From a bacterium (GTDB lineage: Bacteria > Omnitrophota > Gorgyraeia > Zapsychrales > Zapsychraceae): a stretch of DNA of 64,000 nucleotides. The stretch spans positions 87,925 to 151,924 of the forward strand of contig JAUIER010000006.1 of assembly GCA_030429765.1 (NCBI GenBank), given 5' to 3'. The notes under the pieces were generated by a model. That model was not told the origin of the DNA and searched no databases. It was given only the letters and a program-made list of their open reading frames with translations. Of this stretch, positions 48,401 to 51,944 are shown piece after piece. The stretch's first letter is position 1. Each line of letters opens with the position of its first letter. Position numbers and translations under genes: made by a program.

Positions 48401-50969
48401 AATCTGTGTCCACAATAATCGGATAATTGTTCACCGTGGTATCCAGGAAGGCCTTGGTATTGCTGGATACCTGAGTACCTATGTCAAGCCGGCTGGCTTC
48501 GAGCGTTCCGGTTAGTACGAAGGTTGCCCCCGCTCCGACTATACCTCTCAGAGAAACTCTAGTCTGGTGATCGACGGCTGCTATTTGAAGTCCTGGGCTT
48601 ACATATTCGAACGCTGTTAACGTCACCACCCCACCTGGCGCAATCTGCAAACCTGGACCGGAACTGTTTCTCAAATACATCGTTGTTCCTGACAATGTTC
48701 CGGTACCGACGATCAAATTGCCCCCCACAGACGTCACAGAACCAATAAGGTTGCTTGTCTGACCAGCCGCGCCCACACGAAGATTGTTAACCTGAACCAC
48801 TCCTGCGGTAAACGTCTCAATTTGGAAATCGCCTGAACCTATCAGATCTATCGTACTCGTTCCTTCATTAAAGCCGGTTGTCACCGGCACCAGGAAGTCG
48901 TTACCGCCGGTGATTGTAGAGGCGTTGGCATTAAACGTCCCACCGCTCATCTGGAAGGTGCCCGTGCTCGTCAACGGATAGTTGCCTGTACTATTGGTAT
49001 CAAATATTCCATCCGTCAACTGGAACGTTCCGCCGACCGTCATTGTTCCCTGAAGTTCCCACGTCGTGCCGCCGCCATTGTCATCAAACTTCACATTGTT
49101 AAACGATTGTGTTCCCGTGATATCAAATGTTTGCGTAGCGGAGGTTCCGGTAAATAATACTGTCGAATTGGTATTCGTGAATGTTCCGCCGGTTGAATCC
49201 CAGGTTCCGCCGATATCGATTGTTGTGTTGCCATCCGTTCCGCTTGATGCGTCAAGCGTTCCGTTGATATCGATCGTGCCCGAGATGAATAGTTCATAAC
49301 CATCCGTAACAAGTGTGTCTCCCATCGGAATGGTCAATGATGTGGCGGTCATATCTGACGTCAGCGTTGTCGTTGGATCGGCAATCACTCGGCCAAGGTC
49401 TTGTTGTGGCGTTGTTCCATCAAAGAAGATCTGGTCTCCATCCAAATACAGTGTTCCCGTACTGGTGGCTTTTGTATATGTGGCACCGGATCCCAGACTA
49501 AATGTTCCGGATACGTAGACATTGTAGCTGTTTTGCGTAAATGTCCCGCCCTCCAATATCAGAGATCCATCAACATCCAATGTTCCCGTGGCCGATATAA
49601 TTCCACTAAATGAACTGCCCACAGTCAGACTTTGAATATTTAAATAAGAAAGATTGGTTCGCACCGTTCCCGAACCTGAATTGATCAGAGCCCTGTCAGT
49701 CGGATCGTCCGGATAACCACTGTCATAGTTCCAGTTATTCGGAGAATTCCACAGCGCATCACCAGCACCTCCATCCCAGCTGTAAAGCGTCCCGGTAAAT
49801 TCTAAGACATTCCATAGGATATCCGTTCCATCTGCAAAAAGATAATCGATGCTCAAATTGGACTCGTTATTATTATATGGACTCCACTTTGCAAATACAT
49901 TCTCATATGTTCCGGTTTCCAGGACAGTCTCTCCAGCCCAGCTTCCGTCATACTTGTCATAGACGACATTATCGTTATCATCTTCATAAAACACATAAAT
50001 ATCAGTTCCATTAACCGCTATCGATGGCTTGACACCGACATTACCATTGTCAACAGGAGTTTGCCAGGTTGACCAGCTGTCTGCATCATTGTGCTTAACC
50101 AAGGTAATGTAATCACTGGCCCCATCTTCATCCAGATAGGCAATCCAGGTATTGCCTGATGTATCCCCCGCAATTGTTTGCCCAGTCCCCACGACACTTG
50201 CGTCAACCAAGGTTGACGTAAATGCCGTGGCATCGTTGGCATTTCCAACAAATGCATACAACCCACCATCCACACAAATAACTTCTGGCACGTTATCTTC
50301 ATTAATAGTAATATCCGGTCCGCCACAACTTGTCCTAACTGTAACTGAGGCCTTCCAGCTTCCCCCAACCTTATTTGTATACTCCACGGTGTTACTCGAC
50401 ATCAGAAGATTGATATCTCGAATTACTAGATGCGGTTTGTCATTTGAGTCCACCACTAAATTGGAATGGACTAGCACTGTCCCACTTGCCGTATAGGCTG
50501 TTGATGGCGTGTCGTATAAATTATCGCTGGTGTCCATCGTATTGTATGTTCTTACGGTGTTCGATGTACCATACTCGAAGTGCAGAACATCTGAACTGTC
50601 AATCGCCAGAGAAACTTCAGGACCGGTACCTCCACAGAGAGGTGCATTTCCTCCATCCTGTTCAACCCAAGATGCTCCATCCGTTGACTTCCATATTTCA
50701 CAATTTAATAAACCTCTTAAGAAAACGTATCGATCTCCGTTGGATGCCTTAACGACATTACGTATTGGATAAGCCGAAGTCATCGATGAACCAAAATCAG
50801 ACCCATCATCAATCTTCGTCGCCGCAAATAACGTTGCAACAAAAACCAGCGACATACATAACGTAGCCAGCAGCAGACGCCCACTGTGAACAGACGCAGC
50901 CCTATTGTTGGCGACGCGTTTCTTCGTCGCAAAAGGTGCTGACCAATTTGTCCACAAACGTTTAAACAT
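24429..50969 (-). CDS. giant secreted modular LamG / beta-helix protein (8,846 aa)
   Basis: One uninterrupted frame of 26.5 kb, Thr/Ser/Gly/Asp/Asn-rich with few basic residues. A long basic leader plus hydrophobic stretch (LLLATLCMSLVFVATLFAA, residues 33-51) is an extended signal peptide. Approximate domain order: a sialidase-like propeller region (55-390); five 'WD.GGD..W..P.NW..DS.YP' modules (at 393, 1817, 2793, 6008, 7081), each leading into beta-solenoid repeats; LamG (1055-1290); DUF2341 plus LamG (1475-1810); LamG at 3450-3670, 6246-6473, 6680-6910, 7575-7803 and 8000-8231; seven 'SVG...SQRH...DIGADE' units (2380-2787, five in tandem 3843-6005, and 8398 to the end). The DIGADE ends resemble 'choice-of-anchor Q' domains. 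LamG domains bind sugars or proteins in other systems, so surface adhesion is the likeliest role. I see no LPxTG, PEP-CTERM, autotransporter barrel or type 9 tail. The Shine-Dalgarno is weak. Confidence 0.85.
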   Translation of the reverse strand: MFKRLWTNWSAPFATKKRVANNRAASVHSGRLLLATLCMSLVFVATLFAATKIDDGSDFGSSMTSAYPIRNVVKASNGDRYVFLRGLLNCEIWKSTDGASWVEQDGGNAPLCGGTGPEVSLAIDSSDVLHFEYGTSNTVRTYNTMDTSDNLYDTPSTAYTASGTVLVHSNLVVDSNDKPHLVIRDINLLMSSNTVEYTNKVGGSWKASVTVRTSCGGPDITINEDNVPEVICVDGGLYAFVGNANDATAFTSTLVDASVVGTGQTIAGDTSGNTWIAYLDEDGASDYITLVKHNDADSWSTWQTPVDNGNVGVKPSIAVNGTDIYVFYEDDNDNVVYDKYDGSWAGETVLETGTYENVFAKWSPYNNNESNLSIDYLFADGTDILWNVLEFTGTLYSWDGGAGDALWNSPNNWNYDSGYPDDPTDRALINSGSGTVRTNLSYLNIQSLTVGSSFSGIISATGTLDVDGSLILEGGTFTQNSYNVYVSGTFSLGSGATYTKATSTGTLYLDGDQIFFDGTTPQQDLGRVIADPTTTLTSDMTATSLTIPMGDTLVTDGYELFISGTIDINGTLDASSGTDGNTTIDIGGTWDSTGGTFTNTNSTVLFTGTSATQTFDITGTQSFNNVKFDDNGGGTTWELQGTMTVGGTFQLTDGIFDTNSTGNYPLTSTGTFQMSGGTFNANASTITGGNDFLVPVTTGFNEGTSTIDLIGSGDFQIETFTAGVVQVNNLRVGAAGQTSNLIGSVTSVGGNLIVGTGTLSGTTMYLRNSSGPGLQIAPGGVVTLTAFEYVSPGLQIAAVDHQTRVSLRGIVGAGATFVLTGTLEASRLDIGTQVSSNTKAFLDTTVNNYPIIVDTDLNIGFIPDRYGYLIGNSSLIDVGDDVVFSLSGTMNGIASTGGTIRVVDDWDNSAGSTMSMGTSTVVFDGTTGISIVTVASTGTLGQFGNILIEDGDGGSNLAVQLAGTLDLTGSLVINDGSLDAQGHEIFVGGNVDINDELDIQGVLNGEGNVDMRVGGNWDMTGGTFTSTNSTVMFTGTITANVFSDSKSFHNFMVNDGLLGYWKLDEAVSPSLDSSGYGNNGVWINTPTPSTDISANIKFDNPGSIDFTPASSEYVDISDDSIFDLDVAGKYTWSMWIKSQDLTASGGWPTVWGQTTSASELFYIYAHTVTSGGLDGGSITAGISVWWINSATTNPGLITEAESVLTTGTWYHVAVTYDGSLALASRLKIYVNGSDVTGGTTVNSTITSLTVSDIRIGSNAVYGEYFDGNIDDVRYYGRALTAGEIQNLANGEMPSTSVATLTLEDTLDVTGSLILNSGSLDAKVGENNAVSVGGNWINNGGVFIPRNGVVTLDGVDQTINASETFYNLTKTDTNDNTDRTLTFGQGSTVTISNTLTLDGFDASDRINLQSSSVGVRFALDVGSAQTVSWLDVTDSEALGFDITATLSLDSGNNDSGEGSPQWIFNSGCNAGSTSSSWYDYSWSNRKIVTISCQMTPNTDQTDFPVLVHRTADTDLANDAQADADDILFTSSDGTTKLDHEIESYDNSTGELYAWVRIPTLSNDTDTNIYMYYANGSASDQQNIEGVWDSDFIMVHHLDETSGGHVDSTSNNNDSTAIDVAAQGSAAGQINGADDFESSSQDDILVADSATLDNTGSLTLSAWFRAESNGSGSSYRCFIIKDAGNWPYYLCTKGNDRLILGYESPALTEHIYNNGSAWTTDQWYHYAGTYDPGGRSKVYVDGVEVVDEASAAGTRITNNASLVIGNSNASEAADGIIDEVRMSASARSGDWIATEYNNQSTPSAYLVFGGEEAVPPPTVFTWDSGGDATNWTDPLNWDQNSDYPRDANHAAIIKTSADTISTPAITTTIGSLTIGGTYSGTVTLGGTFVIDDSGVYTGNLLLDAGTVDLDITNSYPISVDGSFEISSGAAGFMARASTITVGGSFMIANASGLFDDGTSTVDLVGTGTLINEHLNNQFYNLRLASAGQTIQLGSDIYVTESLTLASSTGTLNLADNSLNILSAEGTAIYLNGADIVTSTDGVGGLRILADGTVNIPGGDYGNTTFTLSANGADRVFDLTGAITDVANLVIVGGQNTLTSTLNTNDYDVNVVAQLVLGSGGLDRYGILNAGSSAITVDDIRIASGSTASQYNLQTSQITVHDTVNIENGTINPGTSTITMDGTGSGPTQFINLVDQPIYNLVLSNASETYNLNGTLRMEGTFVFDDGTLDVDGGTATDYPIYVGGNWDRNGGTFVPEMGTVIFNGTSQSITGTTTFYHLKFEDATDNSTDQTIVVEAGQEIGVDGTLTIDGLDVNDTVTIVSSSPGMRWNITVQGTSAIDFADVSDSEVIGTNDIIATNSFDTSNNDSGEGTPQWVFAVGSVYRSVGVTSTDLNTSSRTVEISGSTATFSGSLPDNVGVGDVIEYNPGSGVTLAVITGRTSDTVFTVSGTTAGSNPTAAAAGTSAGIYRAYTSLANWESQDENDSLDDTVENFDSSTDLAGLNIVMNVACYGDGLDSTAVTINGWTTSASNYIRIYTPVDTSEVGTSQRHNGVWTTTGAYYLQVSNSSAITISDDHVRMEGLQIYVDSINSTTQAGLRFTSAAAADQDYQISSSILRGTTSGSQTGHLGIVVTATGAGTTKAWNNILYDWNSGAGSNACMIFDDSGHTYYAYNNTCVDSNGGFGQSGGSTIILKNNISYNNTNNYNGTFSGASTNNLSGPVQTDAPGANPQNGVTVTFVDSAADNFHLASSDSGARENGIDLSGDADIAVTDDVDGTLRATGTFDIGADENQSFVYIWDDGAGDDNWTSPLNWDADSGYPDGPNDIAIINIGADTIPTPASTLNIGGLTLGNGFSGTLSLGGTLDIDGSLNVQGGTFQQNNNNLFVSGTFTFASGTAFVKPSTNGTLYLDGDQTFFDGTTPQQDFGWVVADPTTTLTSDMTATTLTIPMGDTLVTDGYELFISGTIDINGTLDASSGTDGNTTIDIGGAWDSTGGTFTNTNSTVLFTGTSGTQIFDITGTAAFNNVKFDDNGGGTTWELEDTMTVGGTFYLADGVFDTNSVENNSMYLTGTTQIAGGTFEARASSIQISNDWSVANVASLFDMGTSTVTVAGNATIANRRHTNAFWNVTQNNGVTISVENILYVKGTLAAGDATSTITDVNNGSTDEIYIRDTTAVLVPNSVVWSEIDDLSILFDEAVPLIPGDDYGAVDLTVRETPASVTALGGDVTTTGQITVIIGTLNFDTYNVTAASLRVGGNVDTTGGVLQMGSGAITITNDVTINDVDATAMATVYGEQAEIFVGGNWNYVTTTGTLGQFLPGSSTITFNGAAGTSTFETGESRYHNIALNDGGGTLTVQVAGTLDMTGSLTITNGSMDLDGYELFVDGNIDVDDVMDAGPGTDGNSTIHAGGNWDMTGATFTSTSSTVMFTGTTAGLSITSNGQSFNHLIVNGSVGLIGYWKLDESVLDSCESGYDFCDESGYGNHGNESGTTTIVGSVPSVNFENRNSVDFDGNTTLITVADTDALDVTGDVTVMAWVNRIGNTTDFRGLVCKQDSDNPALNNYCLYLHNSDVYSFSIGDGTSGQTFISSEAVSSGWHHMAAVADGTNLTMYIDGVQVDQTPQTVTPLPNDIDLHIGTFNTSNAARYFSGYMDDIRIYNRALSSSEILRIGQGDMPGSGLGTYSLSDALDVNGTLRLNDGVLDASASNYQINVAGDWENFGGVFNARSGTVILDGVSQSIPASETFYNISKQITSSSTLTFGQSSTITIQNNLDFDGFDASNYLTLQSSSVGTRWNIDVASAQNVSFVDVRDSEALGFDITATMSLDTSNNDSGEGSPQWVFSSTGSVTNVYYSIGTNTGDLSNGGNVSITGGVATFSVGQPDNIGVGDEITAGGNEYYISGRTSSVSYTVTTATGSTPSNLGSTAVTDIERTFNTLSDAESMSSGIGYLNNTDLTSAGADVILNWALYKDSVFNGANGSGAGLTINGYTTSSTNYVRLYAPESASEVGTSQRHSGEAGTGVVYQPSTSSPGAFYTFIQIQDENVRLEGFEIDGSQLSNGERLRAIDLDSLTDSADIRIDNMIIHDIKNSTIDDSDTSEATGIQVDDGSVHITNTVIYNIINVSTFAGAGNRGIYLSEFGSTSYLMANTLFNIIDTTGSASTTGIQRINGDVYAYNNFVGRVVSGESMASAFNGIITQAYNVSSDGTASGTGSVTGQNNYDDYFVMTDFENMDLHWKAPSEVLFGTNGTLDIAGTLIPLDDIDGNTRLTSAPDIGADEWNGGHIVTYSVGTNSGDLKNGSPNMTITDGVATLSVAQTGTIGIGDEITAGGSEYYIVARRGNDTYAVQTAAGTKPADLGSTAVTDIERAFNRLVDIGSMSNDPGYLNTSDLTSTGADVQLHWALYNDGSFDGEDGSGNRWRINGYTTDSDHYIRAFAPTGTLQVPGSQRHSGTAGSGVRIVPARDLSGGADQIISLADDYVRLVGIEIDGSNLSNGEEIFGIEILSPGIVLEDLIIHDISNSLFNDATQSDIFAIRMNVGSASVSIRNSKIYNIHNVTTHPSSNTDGIGLSAGVYAHIVGNTVHNIIASAGSAQARGIRGSVGANRNWVINNICGRVEAASGDEGCFTVDSGGQFTHNVSSDGTASGANSAIGQNNYSDYFVMTDYDNMDLHLKAPSEVLFGLNGTLDIAGTLIPLDDIDGDTRLTSAPDIGADEWNGGHIVTYSVGTNTGDLKNGSPSMTITDGVATLSVAQTGTIGIGDEITAGGGEYYIVARRGNDTYAVQTATGAKPADLTSTAVTDIERTFNTLSDVESMSDNAAYLNNTDITAAGADVQLHWALYNDGVFNGADGSGSTWVIQTYTTDADHILRAFAPSGTLQVPSTQRHNGTAGTGARIVPTRDLTGSSLAGLVQIFGNANVRLEGIEIDGSNVSNAESHFGIQLVGDLEKAILDGILLHDIKNSTIDDSDGSFMYGIWVHTGSGDVIIRNSAIYNIINVSNNSGSQIYGLRRFGTQDVYLENVTLHNVMQTANNAATQGISFAGSGGLVVRNSYCGRVARPDGTAPCFNGLTAQSYNVTSDATAAGTGSVTGQNSYEDYFVMTDYDNMDLHWKAPSEVLFGTNGTLDITGTLGSLADIDGDVRLTTAPDIGFDEWNGGHIVTYSVGTDTSDLKTAGNVTITEGVATFSVAQTGSIGIGDELVAGGNTYYISSRRNSTTYAVQTATGAKPADLASTAITSISRAFNTLASAEAQADDPSYLNSSNLTAAGADVILSLALYNDGPFTETINTMTGIYINGYTTDDDHFMRYFAPSSSHEAGVSQRHNGTSGSGAVIRPAMASPASGFVMLLIDVDHVRFDGVEFDGQGITNGQGMRGIRIASSINASADIYLENLLLHGLNNTTSGLIEAIRLEAGRLILNNSFIYNMSTPSNSTMIGVLLQATGTTSRIYNNTIYNLRNAAGGTSAQGVSQSSGGVVAINNIVGQIKSGGTNGEAFAGTITQSSNISSDATASGAGSLTNQILYDDYFVESSEISTDLHLRNTSLNLFGTFAADVNYGSAFVVDSDIDEEDRSLTQNDFGADQFSGSAYSKNVYYSVGTNTGDLKTGSPSMTITNGVADFTVAQGGSIGIGDVITAGGSDYYIAGRIDSDSYPVKTVTGSLAPDLGSTAVTSIQRVFNGLQTAIDTADTAPYLNSTDLIAANTRLNLALYNDGPFDEMIDIDGYTDSGFDSDHYIRLFVPYKTSEVGQSQRHFGVAGTGVRLRPTTYTTLNFIDVDEPYVYLEGIEIDGSQITGAAGASYAAINLRTIVDVTVMDGMLIHDLTHSTTGSNLRVINAREGDMDVVLKNSVIYDINNPSSSNVGIYGIETSIAGTNVYVYNTAFFGLERSGGGLGTAVAVLENGSGIIDARNVICGNLTSDASAPACFFGVTTQESNISSDATAAGTNSVTNQTNYAAYFINIQDGSEDLHLRDTTANLWGTSGADLSNEGTLSVLYDIDGELRASSPDIGADEYSLATYIWDAGGDTVSWIDPLNWEADSSYPRTAAHTAIINLGSATIVTPSVTTTIGSLRLGDSFSGTLSVSSTFNIEGTFALSGGTFQQNNNNVFIGGDFTIAAGTTYIKPTGSGTLTLDGDLFYADNTSPQQDIGRLVIGQSPDTTTLTTDMTATSLKIMATDALITDGYNIYLTGSMDINGTLDAGSGTGGNTDIHVGGNWDATGGMFTSTNTTVMFTGTTSSLTITSDSKSFGNMIINGSIGLVGYWKLDETSSPAIDHSGYAHHGTWVNNVTNSSGTSSTIQYNNPYAAEFDGADDYIEISDTDTLDLADAEGITLAAWIYPRSFGESTQGRIVDKGGGAGNDGGWAFHISDLNALGQGQEGLVLQLESGGSNHTFASNDFVVDLNEWQHVAVTWEVTTATATFYVNGQAAGSELEPVSGLDADTDPVRIGLRASDTNRDFDGLIDEVRVYARALSATEIQRMGEGGMPAAGVGTYTLQDDLDVNGTLTINDGILDGGGGLSVYVEGSWINNGGQYVNQSEVSFNGDSTGNIILSGSQDFGGVTIVSPSATGVWELQDSLTANGNFTLFAGDLTYATSTIIEPVTFNGNLTLSSGAGSGSFTGQSTRFRQNGNLTINHAAGTYTAPTDVLEITGSFIHTAGTFTNSSSTVMFSGTATNSVINTTGGATFQDVIVNDGLVGYWKFDEVNDNDIAIDHSGHGHHATASNFAAGGGPVTSVTGTINFANPRSLEFDGSDDVVTVPDTDVLDGLGPLTFTAWINPQTLGEFNGGRIIGKYNGTSDFRPDFSVFSNTSLLFRFAGSTDLEVQGANNTLTLGQWQHVAVTWDGSVNASGVNLYVNGSAIGKAVSVNGVGLYNDRALNYTIGNDDSGSRTFDGMIDDVRIYNRELSSAEIAALANGDQPSTGLGTYTAATALDVDGTLRLNSGTLDVSASNYQLNVGGDWENFGGVFNARSGTVVLDGSAQQLPASETFYNISKNITSSDSLTFGQGSTITIQNNLDVDGFDASNYLTLQSSSVGTRWNIDVQQASTVTFVDVRDSEALTNDIAATDSLDTSNNDSGEGSPQWVFAFSPTVFIWDSGGDSTSWTDPLNWIQDSSYPQVANHAALILSTADTISTPAGTTTIGSLTIGGTFTGTVTLGGTMVIDDAGSYDGNFLLDGGSFDTNIAGSFGLTVDGSFDVADGATNFNARGSSITIGGSFGIDTSAGLFTPGTSTVNLIGTGQLRGGGFGNSLYDLVLAQSGQTTTLSLSTVVSNRLVIGGGTLTASLSDENFIIGSAAADGTKILTVDGSATMDNSGGFVVAGFYLQGNSGTFSFDGANYSTSNITPFGTNATYQLVTRDLTFGSMLYGTNAGQVVDLNDYNVTFDYSNFDGANQGLLMGTGTIRMDAPFGTAIESTATASNVSIDLETANLFLSGGISNDDNNLTFIPGSSTITFDDTAGTTTLTGTIASLHNVVIDDADNGSDLIVQLAGTLSMTGSLVINDGSMDLDGHEIFIDGNVDINDELDVSSGSDGNSDMRVGGSWDMTGGVFTSTDSTVMFTGTTSGLTITSDTKAFHNFIINGSVGLIGYWKMDESVSPARDYSGHNHHGQWVADATRTIGTSTTINFNNPGAIELDGTGDYINLGNNVSIIGGVSEFTVAAWIYPEVATGQAIVNISRSTPPDSVSRLFFETTGTMAILAGARAPDTSGSSVRSTTSVAVNEWSHVAASYDIANDTIRIYINGIEQGLSGTASFTATKLDSTPSLAAAIGAGDDGSGGFFDGRLDEVRLYNRALSAAEILAMANGFAPGTGVGTYTIQDDLDVNGTLTINDGTLATGSNDNINLAGSWMNHGGLFSPHPNSDVNLDGASGSHLILAGSQTFQSIDVTGAATWVLQDNVAVTSLAGFDIQAGTLSYATSTIIEPISIIGGTEVSGGTFSGTTTRFRHDGRLTISSGIYTAPTDVLEIRNGDFDHNAGTFNASASTVMFNSSSGAYNIDSSGGTMFQDMIINDGLIGYWKFDENQSPAIDYSGYGNHGDWINAPTASVDVSSTIKFSNPASIRLNGSAANEYIDIGDSRSLDVFGPNEDFTIALWIKRDSAAQVDDRFFSCGTNASSGILFEIRFDDADRLAFWSRNNTVIALSNDGVMTSTEWQHIAVTVDRDSNLNFYLNGGNVGTVNISATAGEDWNRTQGVCKIGQERSPSDEFDGLIDDFRIYNRALVSSEIQLLASGQQPATGNATYRLQSALDVNGTLRLNAGTLDTVSGSNYQVNIGGDWENFGGMFLAQTGTVVFDGVTQSIPSSETFYHFAKVETDDATDSTLIFGRSSTVTVGGTLTLDGFDADDRINLQSSSVGTRWAISVSGTQTVDYVDVSDSEALGSDIVADFSVDASNNDSGEGSPQWIFGSSQIYRSVGPGTTTALDSGGVGNSINLQNGVLTFSMARAGSIGLGDAVELDTDNDGDIDASDQIVFISGRTSSVVFTVQTADGGVPTNSSSATEEQWTLCRAYSSLANAEAGSENTACIDDDLENFDTFSGGKDITSSTGSNEQWNIVLYADAVENITSAVVFAGWTTSDDNRLRVFTPVVASEVGESQRHSGVWSSSAYTIRSTEGSGNGVLEVEIGGITIEGLQIEAAAASQDGIQSTVNLGGERRFGYNIIRKTVGGGTGIGFNNLFGAGASIQNILYNNIIYDFTDAGSYGVLFDTGTMILYNNTIVNNDTGFQHSGVGGNVTNTNNIIVENITEDIDNRGRISDASSGYNVTSDSTCFLVSNTPDTCFGTDIQNANVNFVDEANDNYHLSGADRTAKDAGTDLSADASFAFTDDIDGETRPIGPAWDIGADETSLTGPIRGAVIIVD
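32946..39440 (-). repeat. five-copy 1.3-kb tandem repeat inside the giant gene
   Basis: Equivalent 'YSVGTN' codons lie at about 39420, 38118, 36810, 35499 and 34206, giving spacings of 1302, 1308, 1311 and 1293 bases (431-437 residues). Each unit ends in DIGADE or a variant. The three inner units share long almost identical DNA, for example around the words meaning ADEWNGGHIVTYSVGTNTGD, so they duplicated late. Each unit looks like a right-handed beta-helix. Confidence 0.9.
41832..42268 (-). repeat. 437-bp direct repeat, distal copy, in the giant gene
   Basis: This stretch is nearly identical at DNA level to 49023-49459, exactly 7,191 bases (2,397 codons) away in the same frame and orientation. 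It encodes the 'TLYLDGDQ.FFDGTTPQQD...VADPTTTL' to 'NNVKFDDNGGG' part of a solenoid block. Confidence 0.85.
49023..49459 (-). repeat. 437-bp direct repeat, proximal copy, in the giant gene
   Basis: This is the N-terminal-side copy of the repeat at 41832-42268. The high identity, including third codon positions, points to recent duplication or gene conversion of a whole module. Confidence 0.85.
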
Positions 50970-50974
50970 AACTT

Positions 50975-51238
50975 TTAATTTTTGATCGTTCCAAAGCGTA
51001 GACAGACCCCAATATATAATATTAATATTATGTTATTAGAAGTATGGTCCCATACCGTCTTGTCATGACCGTATTCATCCGAAATATGGCTTTTTTCTGA
51101 TATTTGATGACTGCTGCTGGATACTTCATTCAAATAACCAACGCCACCATTCGCTGTTTGTAATAATTCGTATCGATAGTCATCTCGTTTATTTTCGTAA
51201 GCATTCATTTTTTTATGGTATGTGAGTCTTAACTTCAT
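50975..51238 (-). CDS. possible 87-aa protein between regulator and giant gene
   Basis: I recognise no family. The frame starts with an ATG that overlaps the stop of the winged-helix gene as ATGA and ends 5 bases before the ATG of the giant gene. That packing is typical of translationally coupled genes and is the main support. The product is polar and Ser/Tyr/His-rich with a hydrophobic patch near the C-terminus (IILILYIGVCL). Against it, the sequence is AT-rich, has no clear Shine-Dalgarno and contains a palindrome, so the stretch could instead be the leader and promoter region of the giant gene. Confidence 0.35.
   Translation of the reverse strand: MKLRLTYHKKMNAYENKRDDYRYELLQTANGGVGYLNEVSSSSHQISEKSHISDEYGHDKTVWDHTSNNIILILYIGVCLRFGTIKN
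51042..51055. promoter_or_regulatory. palindrome upstream of the giant gene
   Basis: GTATGG-TC-CCATAC is a perfect inverted repeat 73 bases upstream of the giant start codon, next to an AT-rich stretch (51008-51036). It could be an operator or a small RNA hairpin; the regulator is unknown. Confidence 0.35.
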
Positions 51239-51804
51239 TTTCGTTTCCGCTTGCCGCCTGTTTTTTTGTTTGTCTTACTCAGCAAAAACTCTTCCAAATC
51301 ATTCACCCACGGATGATCCGGACACAGACTATAGAATTTGGCGTTGGCCCGCGCGTGGGACTTTACCAATCCCTGTTGCTCGAGAATCTTTAGCTCGCGT
51401 GACAAGTTACCGGGATCATCTCCGATCAACCCGGCCAATTCACGCACGTAAAATTCACGTTCTTTATTTTTTAAAATGTATGTAAAAAGATTACGTCGAA
51501 GGTTGGTCTCACAGAAAAACAGGACGTGCTCCCGTCCGGCGGATGCGTCGTCCTGTTTGTTAACCAATTCCTTGAGCTCTTTGAGTTGTAAATAATCTTT
51601 GTTGAGGGTGAAAAATTTGGCCCGGGCCCGGGCACGGACTTCAACCACACCTTCGGCGGCAAAGCGTTTGAGTTCGCGAGAACAGTTGCCCGCATCCTCA
51701 TGGATTAAAGACGCAATTTCTCGTAAGTAATAATCCTTGGAGGGGTTCAGAATTAAGAGTTGGAGAATTTTTCGTCTGAGTTTTGTGCGGACAAGTTTGA
51801 GCAT
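51235..51804 (-). CDS. double winged-helix transcriptional regulator
   Basis: The 189-residue protein contains the same winged-helix domain twice. Copy 1 (about 5-70) reads RRKILQLLILNPSKDYYLRE followed by GNCSRELKRFAAEGVVEVRARARAKFFTLN; copy 2 (about 98-165) reads RRNLFTYILKNKEREFYVRE followed by GNLSRELKILEQQGLVKSHARANAKFYSL. The matching of 'YxRExAxLI..D.GN.SRELK...GxVxxxARAxAKFxxL' shows an internal duplication. The fold is ArsR/MarR-like. A basic tail (KKTGGKRKRK) may add nonspecific DNA contacts. The stop overlaps the start of the next frame leading to the giant gene, so it probably controls that gene. A three-half-site operator lies at its own 5' end. No Shine-Dalgarno is visible. Confidence 0.8.
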   Translation of the reverse strand: MLKLVRTKLRRKILQLLILNPSKDYYLREIASLIHEDAGNCSRELKRFAAEGVVEVRARARAKFFTLNKDYLQLKELKELVNKQDDASAGREHVLFFCETNLRRNLFTYILKNKEREFYVRELAGLIGDDPGNLSRELKILEQQGLVKSHARANAKFYSLCPDHPWVNDLEEFLLSKTNKKTGGKRKRK

Positions 51805-51809
51805 TTTAT

Positions 51810-51837
51810 TGTTGTATATTTTACAACATATGTTGTA
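51810..51837. promoter_or_regulatory. three TGTTGTA half-sites: likely operator of the regulator
   Basis: TACAACATATGTTGTA (51822-51837) is a perfect 16-bp palindrome, and a further TGTTGTA half-site lies at 51810-51816. The two half-sites in the same orientation are 21 bases apart, about two helical turns. The cluster begins 6 bases upstream of the regulator's ATG, a place where binding would block transcription. Autoregulation by the double winged-helix protein is inference. Confidence 0.65.
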
Positions 51838-51944
51838 TTTTTTACATCAATAAAACCCAATTTTTTGTCATCAGAATTTATATATATGTATATACATCTT
51901 TTAGATTAAAAATTAGGCCGGCAGGACAATTGGCAGCGTAAGAA

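Noticed and set aside
24429-50969. Dozens of plus-strand and other-frame open stretches inside the giant gene (for example 28261-28542, 29068-29499, 43630-44109)
   Set aside because: They are shadows of the long frame: low-complexity Ser/Pro/Val-rich translations that mirror the Thr/Gly codons, without starts, Shine-Dalgarno sites or known motifs.
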